From: Nonomuraea ceibae
GTDB taxonomy: Bacteria > Actinomycetota > Actinomycetes > Streptosporangiales > Streptosporangiaceae
Direction: 5' to 3'
Assembly (NCBI RefSeq): GCF_019396325.1
Contig: NZ_JAHKRO010000019.1
Coordinates: 44,162 to 108,161 of the forward strand
DNA length: 64,000 bases
Part shown: positions 1 to 7,398 of the stretch, piece by piece
How positions within the stretch are numbered: the first letter of the stretch is position 1
Layout: the number at the start of each line of letters is the position of its first letter
Notes under the pieces: model-generated
The model's input: the letters and a program-made list of their open reading frames with translations, nothing else
Databases searched by the model: none
What the model was told of the DNA's origin: nothing
Program-made: the position numbers and the translations under genes

Positions 1-1484
1 GCCACGACGCCGACGGCGGCGATGCCCGCCGAGATGAGGAAGATGTGCCCGGTCGCGTCGCCGTAGGCGGTGCGGATGACGGTCGCGAACGGCTCGGGCA
101 GCGCCTCCAGGTTGAGCGAGCCGGCCGACTCGGCGGCGGCCCGGCCGGTGACGCCCGCCCTGGCCAGGCCCCGGGTGATGTCGGTGGCGACCTGCTGGGC
201 CAGGACCGCGCCGAGCACCGAGACGCCGATGGTGCCGCCGAGCGAGCGGAAGAACGTGATCGCGCCGCTGGCCGCGCCCAGCTCGCGCAGCGGGACGGTG
301 TTCTGGATGGCCAGGACGAGGTTCTGCATCGACATGCCGACGCCCGCGCCGACCAGCACCATCGCGCCGCCGATCAGCCAGAGCGAGGTGTCGTGGTCCA
401 TCGTGGACAGCACGAGGAACCCGGCGGTGAGCACGATCGACCCGGTGACGATGTACGGCTTGACGCGCCCGGTCTTCGACACCAGGTTGCCGCTCACGGC
501 GGAGGAGACCAGCACGCCGAGCATCATCGGGATGGTGAGCAGCCCCGACTCGGTGGGCGTGTAGCCGCGGCCGATCTGGAAGTACTGGCCGAGGAAGACC
601 GCCCCGCCGAACATCGCCATGCCGACCGCGAGGCTGGCCAGGATCGCCAGGGCGGGGGTGCGGCGGCGCACCACGTGCAGCGGCACGACGGGCTGGCTCA
701 CCCGTGACTCCACCCAGGTGGCGAGGGCCAGGACGGCGAGGCCGCCGCCGGCCATGACCGCGGTCTGCCAGGAGAGCCAGTCGAAGGAGTTGCCGACGAA
801 GGTGATCCAGATGAGCAGGACGCTGACGCCGGCGGCGATGAGCGTCGCGCCCACGTAGTCGATCTTGACGTTCCGCGCCCGGACCGAGCTGACGTGCAGG
901 GTCTTGTGCAGCAGGGCGAGCGCGGCGATGGTGAACGGCACCGCGACGAAGAAGCACCAGCGCCAGCCGAGCCACGAGGTGTCGGCGATGAGGCCGCCGA
1001 GCAGCGGGCCGGCGACGGTGGCCACGGCCATGACGCCGCCCAGGTAGCCGTTGTAGCGGCCGCGCTCCTTGGGGCTGATCATGGCCCCGATCACCACCTG
1101 GACCAGCACCTGCAGGGCGCCCATGCCGAGGCCCTGCACCGCGCGGAAGGCGATGAGCTGCCCGGTGTTCTGGGCGAACCCGCAGGCCAGCGAGCTCACC
1201 ATGAAGATCACGATGGAGATCTGGATCAGCAGCTTCTTGTCGAACAGGTCGGCCAGCTTGCCCCAGATCGGCGTGGACGCCGTGGCGGCCAGCAAGGAGG
1301 CGGTGACCACCCAGGTGTACTGCGACTGGCTGCCGTTCAGCGCGCCGATGATCTGCGGCAGCGCGACGGACACGATCGTGCCGCTGATCATCGCGACGAA
1401 CAGGACCAGCAGGAGCCCGCTGAGGGCTTCGAGAATCTGCCGGTGGGTCATCTGCCCGGGTGGTGCGTCCATGGTGGCGCTCAC
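1..1484 (-). CDS. DHA2-type MFS drug exporter (3' end outside window)
   Basis: Proton-driven multidrug exporter of the EmrB/QacA (14-helix) branch of the major facilitator superfamily, in the cell membrane. Read leftwards from 1484 the frame is open to the window edge, about 494 residues, so the C-terminus is missing. The first helix carries SGTIVSVALPQI, the loop GKLADLFDKK follows near residue 75 (motif A), and GPLLGGLI is the antiporter motif C region. I chose the GTG at 1484 because GGGGGA lies six bases upstream; an in-frame ATG at 1472 is the alternative. It is divergent from a TetR gene, the usual arrangement for a repressor-controlled exporter. The substrate cannot be read from sequence. 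Confidence 0.9.
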   Translation of the reverse strand, partial: MSATMDAPPGQMTHRQILEALSGLLLVLFVAMISGTIVSVALPQIIGALNGSQSQYTWVVTASLLAATASTPIWGKLADLFDKKLLIQISIVIFMVSSLACGFAQNTGQLIAFRAVQGLGMGALQVLVQVVIGAMISPKERGRYNGYLGGVMAVATVAGPLLGGLIADTSWLGWRWCFFVAVPFTIAALALLHKTLHVSSVRARNVKIDYVGATLIAAGVSVLLIWITFVGNSFDWLSWQTAVMAGGGLAVLALATWVESRVSQPVVPLHVVRRRTPALAILASLAVGMAMFGGAVFLGQYFQIGRGYTPTESGLLTIPMMLGVLVSSAVSGNLVSKTGRVKPYIVTGSIVLTAGFLVLSTMDHDTSLWLIGGAMVLVGAGVGMSMQNLVLAIQNTVPLRELGAASGAITFFRSLGGTIGVSVLGAVLAQQVATDITRGLARAGVTGRAAAESAGSLNLEALPEPFATVIRTAYGDATGHIFLISAGIAAVGVV

Positions 1485-1534
1485 GCGCTTTCCCCCAAAT
1501 CCTCATCAAACGTGCAGGGGACACCCTACATTCG

Positions 1535-1571
1535 CATTGGGCAAGTTTGCGCACTGGGCAGTTATTCCCAG
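1535..1571. promoter_or_regulatory. Divergent exporter/TetR operator region
   Basis: The 106-base gap between the exporter and tetR holds two heptamers, TTGGGCA at 1537 and CTGGGCA at 1554, exactly 17 bases apart; a short dyad GCAA-GT-TTGC at 1541-1550; and CTGGG-N8-CCCAG at 1554-1571. A TAAGAT hexamer at 1576-1581 could be the -10 of tetR, placing these sites where a TetR dimer would block both promoters. Binding is inferred. Confidence 0.45.
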
Positions 1572-1590
1572 CCGGTAAGATGTCCGCATC

Positions 1591-2172
1591 ATGGACAGCA
1601 CGCTGGGCCTGCGGGAGCGCAAGAAGGCGGAGACGCGGCAGGCCGTGCACGAGGCGGCGCTGCGGCTCACGATCGAGCACGGCTTCGACGCCGTCACCGT
1701 CGAGGCCATCGCCGACGCGGCCAACATCTCCCGCCGCACGTTCTCCAACTACTTCGCCGGCAAGGAGGACGCCATCCTCTACGGCGACGAGCGGCGCATC
1801 CGGGCGCTGGTCGAGCGGGTGCGCGCCGAGCCCGCCGACCGGCCCGCCTGGCTCGCGCTGCGCGGCGCCGTCCAGCGGCTCTACGAGGAGATCGGCGTCC
1901 CGGAGCGCGAGCAGGCGGTGCGCACCCGGCTGGCCATGAAGCACCCGTCGCTGCTGGCCCGGCAGCTCGCCAACCACGCGGCCTTCGACCGGGAGCTGGC
2001 CCAGGCCCTCGCGCTGCGCCGCGGCGGCGGCGTGAGCCCCCGGGTGATGGCCGCCGCCTTCCTCGCCGCGCTCCGGCTCGCCACGCACACGTGGATCGAG
2101 GAGGAGCAGGCCCGCCCGCTGCACGAGGTCATCGACGAGACGCTGGAGCAGATGGCGCGCCCCTTCACCTGA
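1591..2172 (+). CDS. TetR family transcriptional repressor
   Basis: 193-residue DNA-binding repressor, the expected length for the TetR family. The N-terminal helix-turn-helix is clear: residues 10-60 include RKKAETRQAVHEAALRLT, the glycine-phenylalanine turn HGFDAVTVEAIADAANIS and RRTFSNYFAGKEDAI. The C-terminal ligand domain is not diagnostic. It is divergent from the DHA2 exporter and most likely represses it and itself, releasing DNA when the exported drug binds (inference from layout). No good ribosome-binding site precedes the ATG; a TAAGAT hexamer nine bases upstream suggests a very short leader. Confidence 0.92.
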   Translation: MDSTLGLRERKKAETRQAVHEAALRLTIEHGFDAVTVEAIADAANISRRTFSNYFAGKEDAILYGDERRIRALVERVRAEPADRPAWLALRGAVQRLYEEIGVPEREQAVRTRLAMKHPSLLARQLANHAAFDRELAQALALRRGGGVSPRVMAAAFLAALRLATHTWIEEEQARPLHEVIDETLEQMARPFT

Positions 2173-2228
2173 CCCGCCCCTTCAACCGACCCGCCCCTGC
2201 ACCAGGCTCGTCCCGTCGTCCGGGCGGG

Positions 2229-2570
2229 TCAGCTCTCGTCGGGCACCGTGACGCCGAGCAGCGGCCGCACCTCGACGCCGCCGCGCACGACGGGCACCAG
2301 CTCGGCGATCGACAGCGCGTGGTCGTGGTCGCGCGCCTCGACGACCAGGACCCCGGCCAGCGCCTCCTCCGCCTCGGCGAACGGCCCGTCGGTCACCCGG
2401 CCGCCGCGCATCGCCGTGGCGGTCTCGGGCTGCTCCAGGGTCAGCCCGGCGACGAGCCGGCCGCCGAGCCCGGTGACCTGCCCGGGCAGGGCCCGGTGCG
2501 CCTCCTGGACGTCGTGCGGCAGGTCGGCGGGGGCGACGGCCTCGTACACGAGCACCGCGTAGCGGGCCAT
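2229..2570 (-). CDS. YCII-related (DGPF domain) protein
   Basis: 113-residue cytoplasmic protein of the YCII superfamily, ferredoxin-like folds often found next to ECF sigma factors or START-domain proteins; enzymatic roles are mostly unknown. It begins MARYAVLVYE and has the family's VTDGPFAEAEEALAGVLVVEA stretch (DGPF motif near residue 61). The ATG at 2570 is preceded by GGGAGGTG. That start overlaps the stop of a 12-codon reading frame (TGATG at 2569-2570 region), so translation is probably coupled. No ECF sigma factor gene is adjacent. Confidence 0.85.
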   Translation of the reverse strand: MARYAVLVYEAVAPADLPHDVQEAHRALPGQVTGLGGRLVAGLTLEQPETATAMRGGRVTDGPFAEAEEALAGVLVVEARDHDHALSIAELVPVVRGGVEVRPLLGVTVPDES

Positions 2571-2608
2571 CACCCCACCTCCCCGCGGATCTCGAAATGC
2601 CGTGTCAT
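2570..2608 (-). pseudogene. 12-codon frame, possible remnant of an SRPBCC (START-domain) gene start
   Basis: ATG at 2608 reads MTRHFEIRGEVG and stops in a TGATG overlap with the YCII start; GGGGGAGAAG lies upstream as a ribosome-binding site. The peptide resembles the first residues of actinobacterial SRPBCC/AHSA1 proteins, which often begin with a FEIR-E-V strand and are often found beside YCII genes. It could be a deletion remnant whose start signals now drive YCII, or a short leader peptide. The resemblance is from memory and short, so confidence is low. Confidence 0.3.
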
Positions 2609-2675
2609 GGTGTGTCTTCTCCCCCGTACGGCGAACAGGGTGCGCCGGAACGGGCAGCGTCACGGCAAAGCTTCG

Positions 2676-2699
2676 TTGGGCACCGTCTCTGTTTGGGCA
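2676..2699 (+). promoter_or_regulatory. TTGGGCA direct repeat upstream of hldE
   Basis: TTGGGCA occurs at 2676 and again at 2693, 17 bases apart, just upstream of the heptose gene at 2725. The same element and spacing occur in the exporter/tetR promoter (1537 and 1554). It may be a binding site for one shared regulator; no protein is identified. Confidence 0.35.
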
Positions 2700-2724
2700 G
2701 CGCTTCTCCAGGTAGACGCAGCGT

Positions 2725-4155
2725 ATGAACAGCGACATCGAGGCCGTGGTCGTCGGCGACGTGATGCTCGACTCCTGGCTGCGCGGCCCGGTGCGGCGGA
2801 TCGCCCAGGAGGCGCCGGTGCCGGTGGTCAGCGTGGAGGCCACCGACGAGGCGCCGGGCGGCGCCGGCAACGCGGCGGCGAACCTGGTGGCGCTCGGAGC
2901 ACGGGTGCGCCTGGTGGGCGCGGTCGGGGACGACGCCTGCTCGGGCACGCTCGCCCGGGCGCTCGAACTGCTGGGCGTGGACGCCCGGCTGGTGACCGTG
3001 CCGGGCCGCCGTACCCCGCACAAGCAGCGGCTGATGGTCGGCGAGCAGCTCATCGCCCGCTACGACGAGGAGGACCGCGAGCCGCTCGGCGGCGAGGCCG
3101 AGGAGCGCGTGCTGGCCGAGCTGGAACGGGCGCTGCGCGGCGCCGACGTGGTGGTGGCCTGCGACTACGGCGGCGGCGTCTGCACGCCGGCGGTGCGGCG
3201 GGCCCTGACCGGGCTGCCGGTGCTGGTCGTGGACGCGCACGTGATCACGCCGTGGCGGGAGTGCGGCGCGACCGCGATGCTGCCCAACTACGGCGAGGTG
3301 CTGCAACTGCTCGGCGAGGACGGCGACACCGCCGACCGGGTGCGCTTCCTCACCGACCGGTCCGAGCGGCTGCTGGCGGCGTCGGGGGCGCGGATGGTGG
3401 TGACGACGCTCGACGGCGAGGGCACGCTGCTGCACCGGCCGGGGCGGCCGCCGTACCGGACGTACGCCGATCCCGCGCCGGACCACATGACGACGGGGGC
3501 GGGCGACACGTTCACCGCGGCGTTCGCGCTGTGGCTGGCGGGCGGCGCGGAGCCGGAGCAGGCGGCGCGGGCCGCGCAGGCGGCGGCCGGGGTGGTGGTG
3601 CGCAGGCCGGGCACCGCCACCTGCACCCGCCACGAGCTGCTGAAGGCGCTGCGCGGCGAGGACGAGCTGCTGCGCCCGGCCGACCGGCAGGCCGAGCGGC
3701 TCGCCGAGCGGCTGGACGAGCACCGGCGGCGCGGGGATCGGATCGTGTTCACCAACGGCTGCTTCGACGTGCTGCACCGCGGCCACGTCACCTACTTGGA
3801 ACGGGCCGCGCAGCTCGGCGACGTGCTCGTGGTGGCCGTCAACAGCGACGCCAGCACGGCGCGGCTGAAGGGGCCGGGCCGGCCGATCAACTCGTGCGAG
3901 GACCGCATGTCGGTGCTGGCCGCGCTCGGCTACGTCGACTACGTGACCTCCTTCGAGGAGGACACGCCCGAGCGGCTGCTGCGGATGATCCGGCCCGACC
4001 TGTACGTCAAGGGCGGCGACTACACGGCCGCCATGCTGCCGGAGGCGCCACTGGTGCGGGCGATGGGCGGCGAGGTCATGGTGCTGGACTACGTCTCCGA
4101 CCGGTCCACGACCGCGATCATCGAACGGGTGCGCTCGCTGCCGGAGCAGCCATGA
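2725..4155 (+). CDS. hldE: Bifunctional heptose-7-phosphate kinase / heptose-1-phosphate adenylyltransferase
   Basis: Makes ADP-heptose precursors: the N-terminal half phosphorylates D-glycero-beta-D-manno-heptose 7-phosphate at C1 and the C-terminal half, after dephosphorylation, transfers AMP. Residues 1-310 are a PfkB/ribokinase domain with GGAGNAAANL (45-54) and the catalytic TGAGDTF (257-263). Residues 335-476 are a nucleotidyltransferase with TNGCFDVLHRGH (343-354) and SDRSTTAII near the end. Length 476 matches the fused HldE of Gram-negative bacteria. It lies directly before a GT9 gene, so the sugar is probably put on a glycan or natural product. The other pathway genes (gmhA, gmhB, hldD) are not in the window. 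Confidence 0.93.
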   Translation: MNSDIEAVVVGDVMLDSWLRGPVRRIAQEAPVPVVSVEATDEAPGGAGNAAANLVALGARVRLVGAVGDDACSGTLARALELLGVDARLVTVPGRRTPHKQRLMVGEQLIARYDEEDREPLGGEAEERVLAELERALRGADVVVACDYGGGVCTPAVRRALTGLPVLVVDAHVITPWRECGATAMLPNYGEVLQLLGEDGDTADRVRFLTDRSERLLAASGARMVVTTLDGEGTLLHRPGRPPYRTYADPAPDHMTTGAGDTFTAAFALWLAGGAEPEQAARAAQAAAGVVVRRPGTATCTRHELLKALRGEDELLRPADRQAERLAERLDEHRRRGDRIVFTNGCFDVLHRGHVTYLERAAQLGDVLVVAVNSDASTARLKGPGRPINSCEDRMSVLAALGYVDYVTSFEEDTPERLLRMIRPDLYVKGGDYTAAMLPEAPLVRAMGGEVMVLDYVSDRSTTAIIERVRSLPEQP

Positions 4156-4193
4156 CCCCATTCGCGCGCCACCACGTCATGGAGCCGCCGTGA
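4152..4193 (+). other. 13-codon micro-frame bridging hldE and the GT9 gene
   Basis: ATG at 4152 overlaps the hldE stop (ATGA) and reads MTPFARHHVMEPP, ending in a GTGA overlap with the start of the glycosyltransferase. GGAG precedes it at 4143-4146. It may only relay ribosomes between two genes, or be chance. No coding evidence beyond the overlaps. Confidence 0.2.
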
Positions 4194-5224
4194 GGATCGC
4201 GGTGCTGCGGGCGAACGCGGTCGGGGACTTCCTGCTGGCGCTGCCCGCGCTGGAGGCGCTGAGCAGCCGCTACCCGGGGGCGGAGATCACGCTGCTCGGG
4301 CTGGACTGGCACGCGGCGTTTCTGCGCGGCAGGCCGGGGCCGGTGGCCGAGGTGGTGGCGCTGCCGCCGGTGACCGGCGTGTCGACGATGGAGGCCGGGC
4401 ACCGGGCGCCGCCCGAGCTGTTCGCCCGGCTGCGGGAGCGGCGGTTCGACCTGGCGGTGCAGATCCACGGCGGCGGGCGGCACTCCAACCCGTTCGTGCG
4501 GGAGCTGGGCGCGGGCCTGACGGTGGGGCTGCGCGCGCCGGACGCCGAGCCGCTGGACCGGTGGGTGCACTACGGCGGCCACCAGCACGAGACGCTGCGC
4601 TTCCTGGAGGTGGCGGCGCTGGTCGGCGCCACCGCCGACCGGCTCGAACCGAGGGTGGAGGTCACCCCGGCCGACGCCGCCGAGGTGGCGGCCGTGCTCG
4701 GCGAGCCGCCGCCCGGCCTGGTCGCGATCCATCCCGGCGCGAACGACCCGCGCCGCCGCTGGCCGGTCGAGAGCTTCGCGGCCGTCGCCGACGCGCTCGG
4801 CCGGCCGGTCGTGGTCACCGGCAGCCGGGCCGAGCGGGACCTGGTCGCAGGGGTGGTGTCGGCGATGCGGCGGCCCGCCCTGCCGCTCGCGGGCGTGCTC
4901 GGCCTGGGCGGGCTGGCCGCCCTCTACCGGGCGTGCGACCTGGTGGTGGCCAACGACACCGGGCCGCGGCACCTGGCGGCGGCCGTGGGCACGGCGACCG
5001 TCGGCGTCTACTGGTGCGGCAACCTGATCAACGCGGGGCCGATCAGCCGGGACCGGCACCGGCCGCTGGTGTCGTGGACGCCGGCCTGCCCGGTGTGCGG
5101 GACCGACGGGCTCGACCCGGCCGTGCCGCGCTGCCCGCACGACCCGTCGTGGGTGGCCGGCATCCCGGTGGAGTCGGTGCTGGAGCAGGCCCACGACCTC
5201 CTGCGATCCGATCACCGGCCCTGA
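4190..5224 (+). CDS. Glycosyltransferase family 9 (heptosyltransferase-like)
   Basis: 344-residue GT-B fold enzyme of the ADP-heptose:LPS heptosyltransferase family. It opens MRIAVLRANAVGDFLLALPALEAL, the family's N-terminal signature, and near residue 255 has VANDTGPRHLAAAVGTATVGVYW, the nucleotide-sugar binding region. A cysteine cluster CPVCGTDG...CPHD lies near residue 300, seen in several actinobacterial members. The GTG start has GGAG five bases upstream and sits 34 bases after hldE. The donor is probably ADP-heptose made by HldE; the acceptor in this Gram-positive organism, which has no LPS, is unknown. Confidence 0.88.
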   Translation: MRIAVLRANAVGDFLLALPALEALSSRYPGAEITLLGLDWHAAFLRGRPGPVAEVVALPPVTGVSTMEAGHRAPPELFARLRERRFDLAVQIHGGGRHSNPFVRELGAGLTVGLRAPDAEPLDRWVHYGGHQHETLRFLEVAALVGATADRLEPRVEVTPADAAEVAAVLGEPPPGLVAIHPGANDPRRRWPVESFAAVADALGRPVVVTGSRAERDLVAGVVSAMRRPALPLAGVLGLGGLAALYRACDLVVANDTGPRHLAAAVGTATVGVYWCGNLINAGPISRDRHRPLVSWTPACPVCGTDGLDPAVPRCPHDPSWVAGIPVESVLEQAHDLLRSDHRP

Positions 5225-5249
5225 TGATCGTGCTCCCGGCAGGGAAGGC

Positions 5250-5284
5250 GGAAGGCCCGCACCCTCGGGGGGTGCGGGCCTTCC
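5250..5284. terminator. Bidirectional hairpin terminator
   Basis: A perfect 15-base stem (5250-5264 with 5270-5284) and a 5-base loop lies between the convergent ends of the GT9 gene and the cold-shock gene. There is no clear T-run, as is common in high-GC actinomycetes. Confidence 0.8.
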
Positions 5285-5304
5285 GGTGAAGCCGTGTGAA
5301 GGGG

Positions 5305-5508
5305 TCAGGCCGGAACGATGTTCTCGGCCTGGGGGCCCTTCTGGCCCGCGGTGATGTCGAAGCTGACCTTCTGGCCTTCGCGCAGCTCGCGGTAGCCGTT
5401 GCCCGCGATGTTGGAGTAGTGGGCGAAGACGTCAGCGCCTCCACCGTCCTGCTCGATGAAGCCGAAGCCCTTTTCAGCGTTGAACCACTTCACGGTGCCA
5501 GTCGCCAT
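5305..5508 (-). CDS. cspA: Cold-shock protein (CspA family)
   Basis: 67-residue single cold-shock domain that binds single-stranded RNA and DNA. It has both nucleic-acid motifs, [12 protein letters not shown] (RNP1, residues 7-18) and DVFAHYS (RNP2, 27-33), at full family length. The ATG at 5508 has GAAGGAG seven bases upstream. That ribosome-binding site lies in the loop of a small hairpin (5511-5526) and the leader is about 160 bases, which fits post-transcriptional control as in other cspA genes. The symbol is used for the family; actinomycetes carry several paralogues. Confidence 0.95.
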   Translation of the reverse strand: MATGTVKWFNAEKGFGFIEQDGGGADVFAHYSNIAGNGYRELREGQKVSFDITAGQKGPQAENIVPA

Positions 5509-5705
5509 GTCAATCTCCTTCGATTGGCGAAGAGTGCGGGGAAGCGCGGTTCGCGGATCCCGTGTCGCCGTAGTGACACCTGAGGAAGATGACCGCCGAA
5601 AACACAAATGCGCCCGAGGGTCACATCCCGCCAGGCGCACACGAAATCCATGGGTACCAGAACTGCAACGCCTAATACGCTAGCACGCTCCGCGCTCCCT
5701 GACGA
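5509..5705 (-). promoter_or_regulatory. cspA promoter and long leader
   Basis: A -10-like TAGCGT (minus strand, 5682 to 5677) has TCGTCA exactly 17 bases upstream (5705 to 5700). Transcription from there gives a leader of about 160 bases. Within it, CAATC-GAAGGA-GATTG (minus strand 5526 to 5511) puts the Shine-Dalgarno sequence in a hairpin loop, and GTGTC-N8-GACAC forms a second small hairpin. Promoter assignment is inferred. Confidence 0.4.
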
Positions 5706-5742
5706 CGATCTCGCGAAGATCGACATCTGTCGTGTCGCCGCG

Positions 5743-6990
5743 TCATGACCAGAGTGCGGCGGGATCGTCAAGAATGCCCCGGACCGTCGCCAGCGCCGCC
5801 CCCAGCAGCGGGCCGCGACGGCCCAGCTCGGACACCGTCAGCGCCTCCGGGTCCCACGGCCGCACGGTCACCCGCGCCGCCAGCTCGCGCCGCATCGCCG
5901 GCAGCAGCCACTCCCCCAGCTCCGCGTACGCGCCGCCGAGGACCACGGCCGCCGGGTCGAGCAGGTTCACCGCCCCGGCCAGCGCCGTCCCCAGCGCCGT
6001 CCCCGCCCCGTCGAGCGCCCGGACCACCGGCGTCTCCCCCGCCCGCGCCAGCCCGGCCAGCGCCGCCACCACGTCCGCACCCTCCAGGGCCGCGCCCGCC
6101 GGGGCCGCGCCGATCGCCGCCGGGAGCGGGAGTCCCGCGGCACGCAGCACCGCCGCCTTGCCCGCGTACTGCTCCAGGCAGCCCCGGGCGCCGCACGAGC
6201 ATGGGAACCCGTCCGGATGCACCGGCATGTGCCCGAGCTCGCCCGCCAGCCCCCGGGCGCCGCTGAACAGCCGCCCGCCGACCACGAGCGCCGCGCCGAT
6301 GCCGCTCTCCGCCGACACGTGCACGAAGTCGTCCGCCACCGGATGCGCCCACAGCTCGGCCAGCGCGCCCAGGTTGGCCTCGTTCTCCACGCGCAGCGGC
6401 AGCTCCCCCGGCCACAGCCCGGCGACGGGAACGTCGTGCCAGCCCAGGTTCGGCGCCCTGGCCACGGTGCCGGGCACGTCCCCTACGAGGCCGGGCACCG
6501 CCACCACCGCCGCGACCGGCCGCAGCCCCAGCTCGGCGGCCCGCCGGGTGGCGTCGTCGGCCAGCTCCGACAGCGCCGCCATCACCCCGGCCGGGCCCAG
6601 CGCCGCGTTGGGGCTCTCGGCCCGCGACCACACCCGCACCTCACCGCGCAGGTCGGTGACGCAGGCGCCCAGATGCTCGACGCCCACCTCCAGCCCCAGC
6701 CCGGCCGGGCCGTCCTTGCTCACCGCCAGCGCCGTCCCCGGCCGCCCCACCCGGCCGCTCGCCGCCGGCCCCAGCTCGGTCAGCAGCCCTCCGGCGAGCA
6801 GCTCGTCCACCAGGCTGGAGACCGCGGTCCTGGTCAGCCCGGTCCGCCCCGCCACCGCCGCCCGCGACACCGGCCCGTGCGCGGCCACGGTCCCCATGAC
6901 GAGCGCCAGGTTGTGCTGCCGCATCCCCTGCTGCGACGCCGGCCGCCCCCCGTCCTGCCGACGCGCCTGCTCCCAACGCCTCACACCCAC
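5743..6990 (-). CDS. ROK family transcriptional regulator (XylR type)
   Basis: 415-residue repressor with an N-terminal winged helix (about 20-80: RAAVAGRTGLTRTAVSSLVD) and a ROK sugar-kinase-like domain. The zinc site CSCGARGC and following LEQYAG lie near residue 265, after GELGHMPVHPDG. ROK regulators of this form sense a sugar and control neighbouring genes; here it precedes divergent xylB and xylA, so xylose is the likely signal. The start is GTG at 6990 behind a G-rich stretch; GTG at 6984 is possible. The 408-base gap to xylB means it probably has its own promoter. Confidence 0.9.
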   Translation of the reverse strand: MGVRRWEQARRQDGGRPASQQGMRQHNLALVMGTVAAHGPVSRAAVAGRTGLTRTAVSSLVDELLAGGLLTELGPAASGRVGRPGTALAVSKDGPAGLGLEVGVEHLGACVTDLRGEVRVWSRAESPNAALGPAGVMAALSELADDATRRAAELGLRPVAAVVAVPGLVGDVPGTVARAPNLGWHDVPVAGLWPGELPLRVENEANLGALAELWAHPVADDFVHVSAESGIGAALVVGGRLFSGARGLAGELGHMPVHPDGFPCSCGARGCLEQYAGKAAVLRAAGLPLPAAIGAAPAGAALEGADVVAALAGLARAGETPVVRALDGAGTALGTALAGAVNLLDPAAVVLGGAYAELGEWLLPAMRRELAARVTVRPWDPEALTVSELGRRGPLLGAALATVRGILDDPAALWS

Positions 6991-7398
6991 ACCCCCGCAC
7001 CAGCAACCCGCCCGCCACTACCCCGAAGAGCCCCACCCTCCGCAGGGACGACTCCCCGCACGCGGCCCCCGCCCCCACAAGCAGCCCCCCAGCCGCAAGC
7101 GGCAGCACCCCTGGCCAACCGGGCACGCGTACGGGCACCGCCGCCGCTCCCACAGACGGGCCCGCCCCCCGCAGGAGCAACGTCCCGTACGGCGTCGGCG
7201 GCAGCAGCGCCGCGCCCGCTCCCCTGGGCGGAACTCTTGCCCTCCTCGCGGGCGCACCCGCTCTCCGGAGGGGTGGTGGCGCGCGCAAGGGGCGCGCCGT
7301 CGGGGCCGGGTCCCTGGTGGGGGGTCTCGGCCTCGAAGGAGGTCGTCAGGGGAGGGGCGGTGCTTCCGGTGGGTGGGGGCATGGGGATCTTCCGGGGG
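6991..7398. other. Long spacer with no gene, strand-asymmetric composition
   Basis: I see no credible coding sequence. On the plus strand the left half is C-rich and the right half (about 7260-7398) G-rich. Transcripts leaving xylB leftwards would therefore be C-rich and G-poor directly after the stop codon, the kind of tract Rho prefers. No strong hairpin was seen. Confidence 0.5.

Noticed and set aside
894..4193. Very long plus-strand open frame across the exporter, tetR, YCII and hldE region
   Set aside because: It is antisense or out of frame to clear genes, is Arg/Gly/His-rich without any domain, and results from scarcity of stop codons at this GC content.
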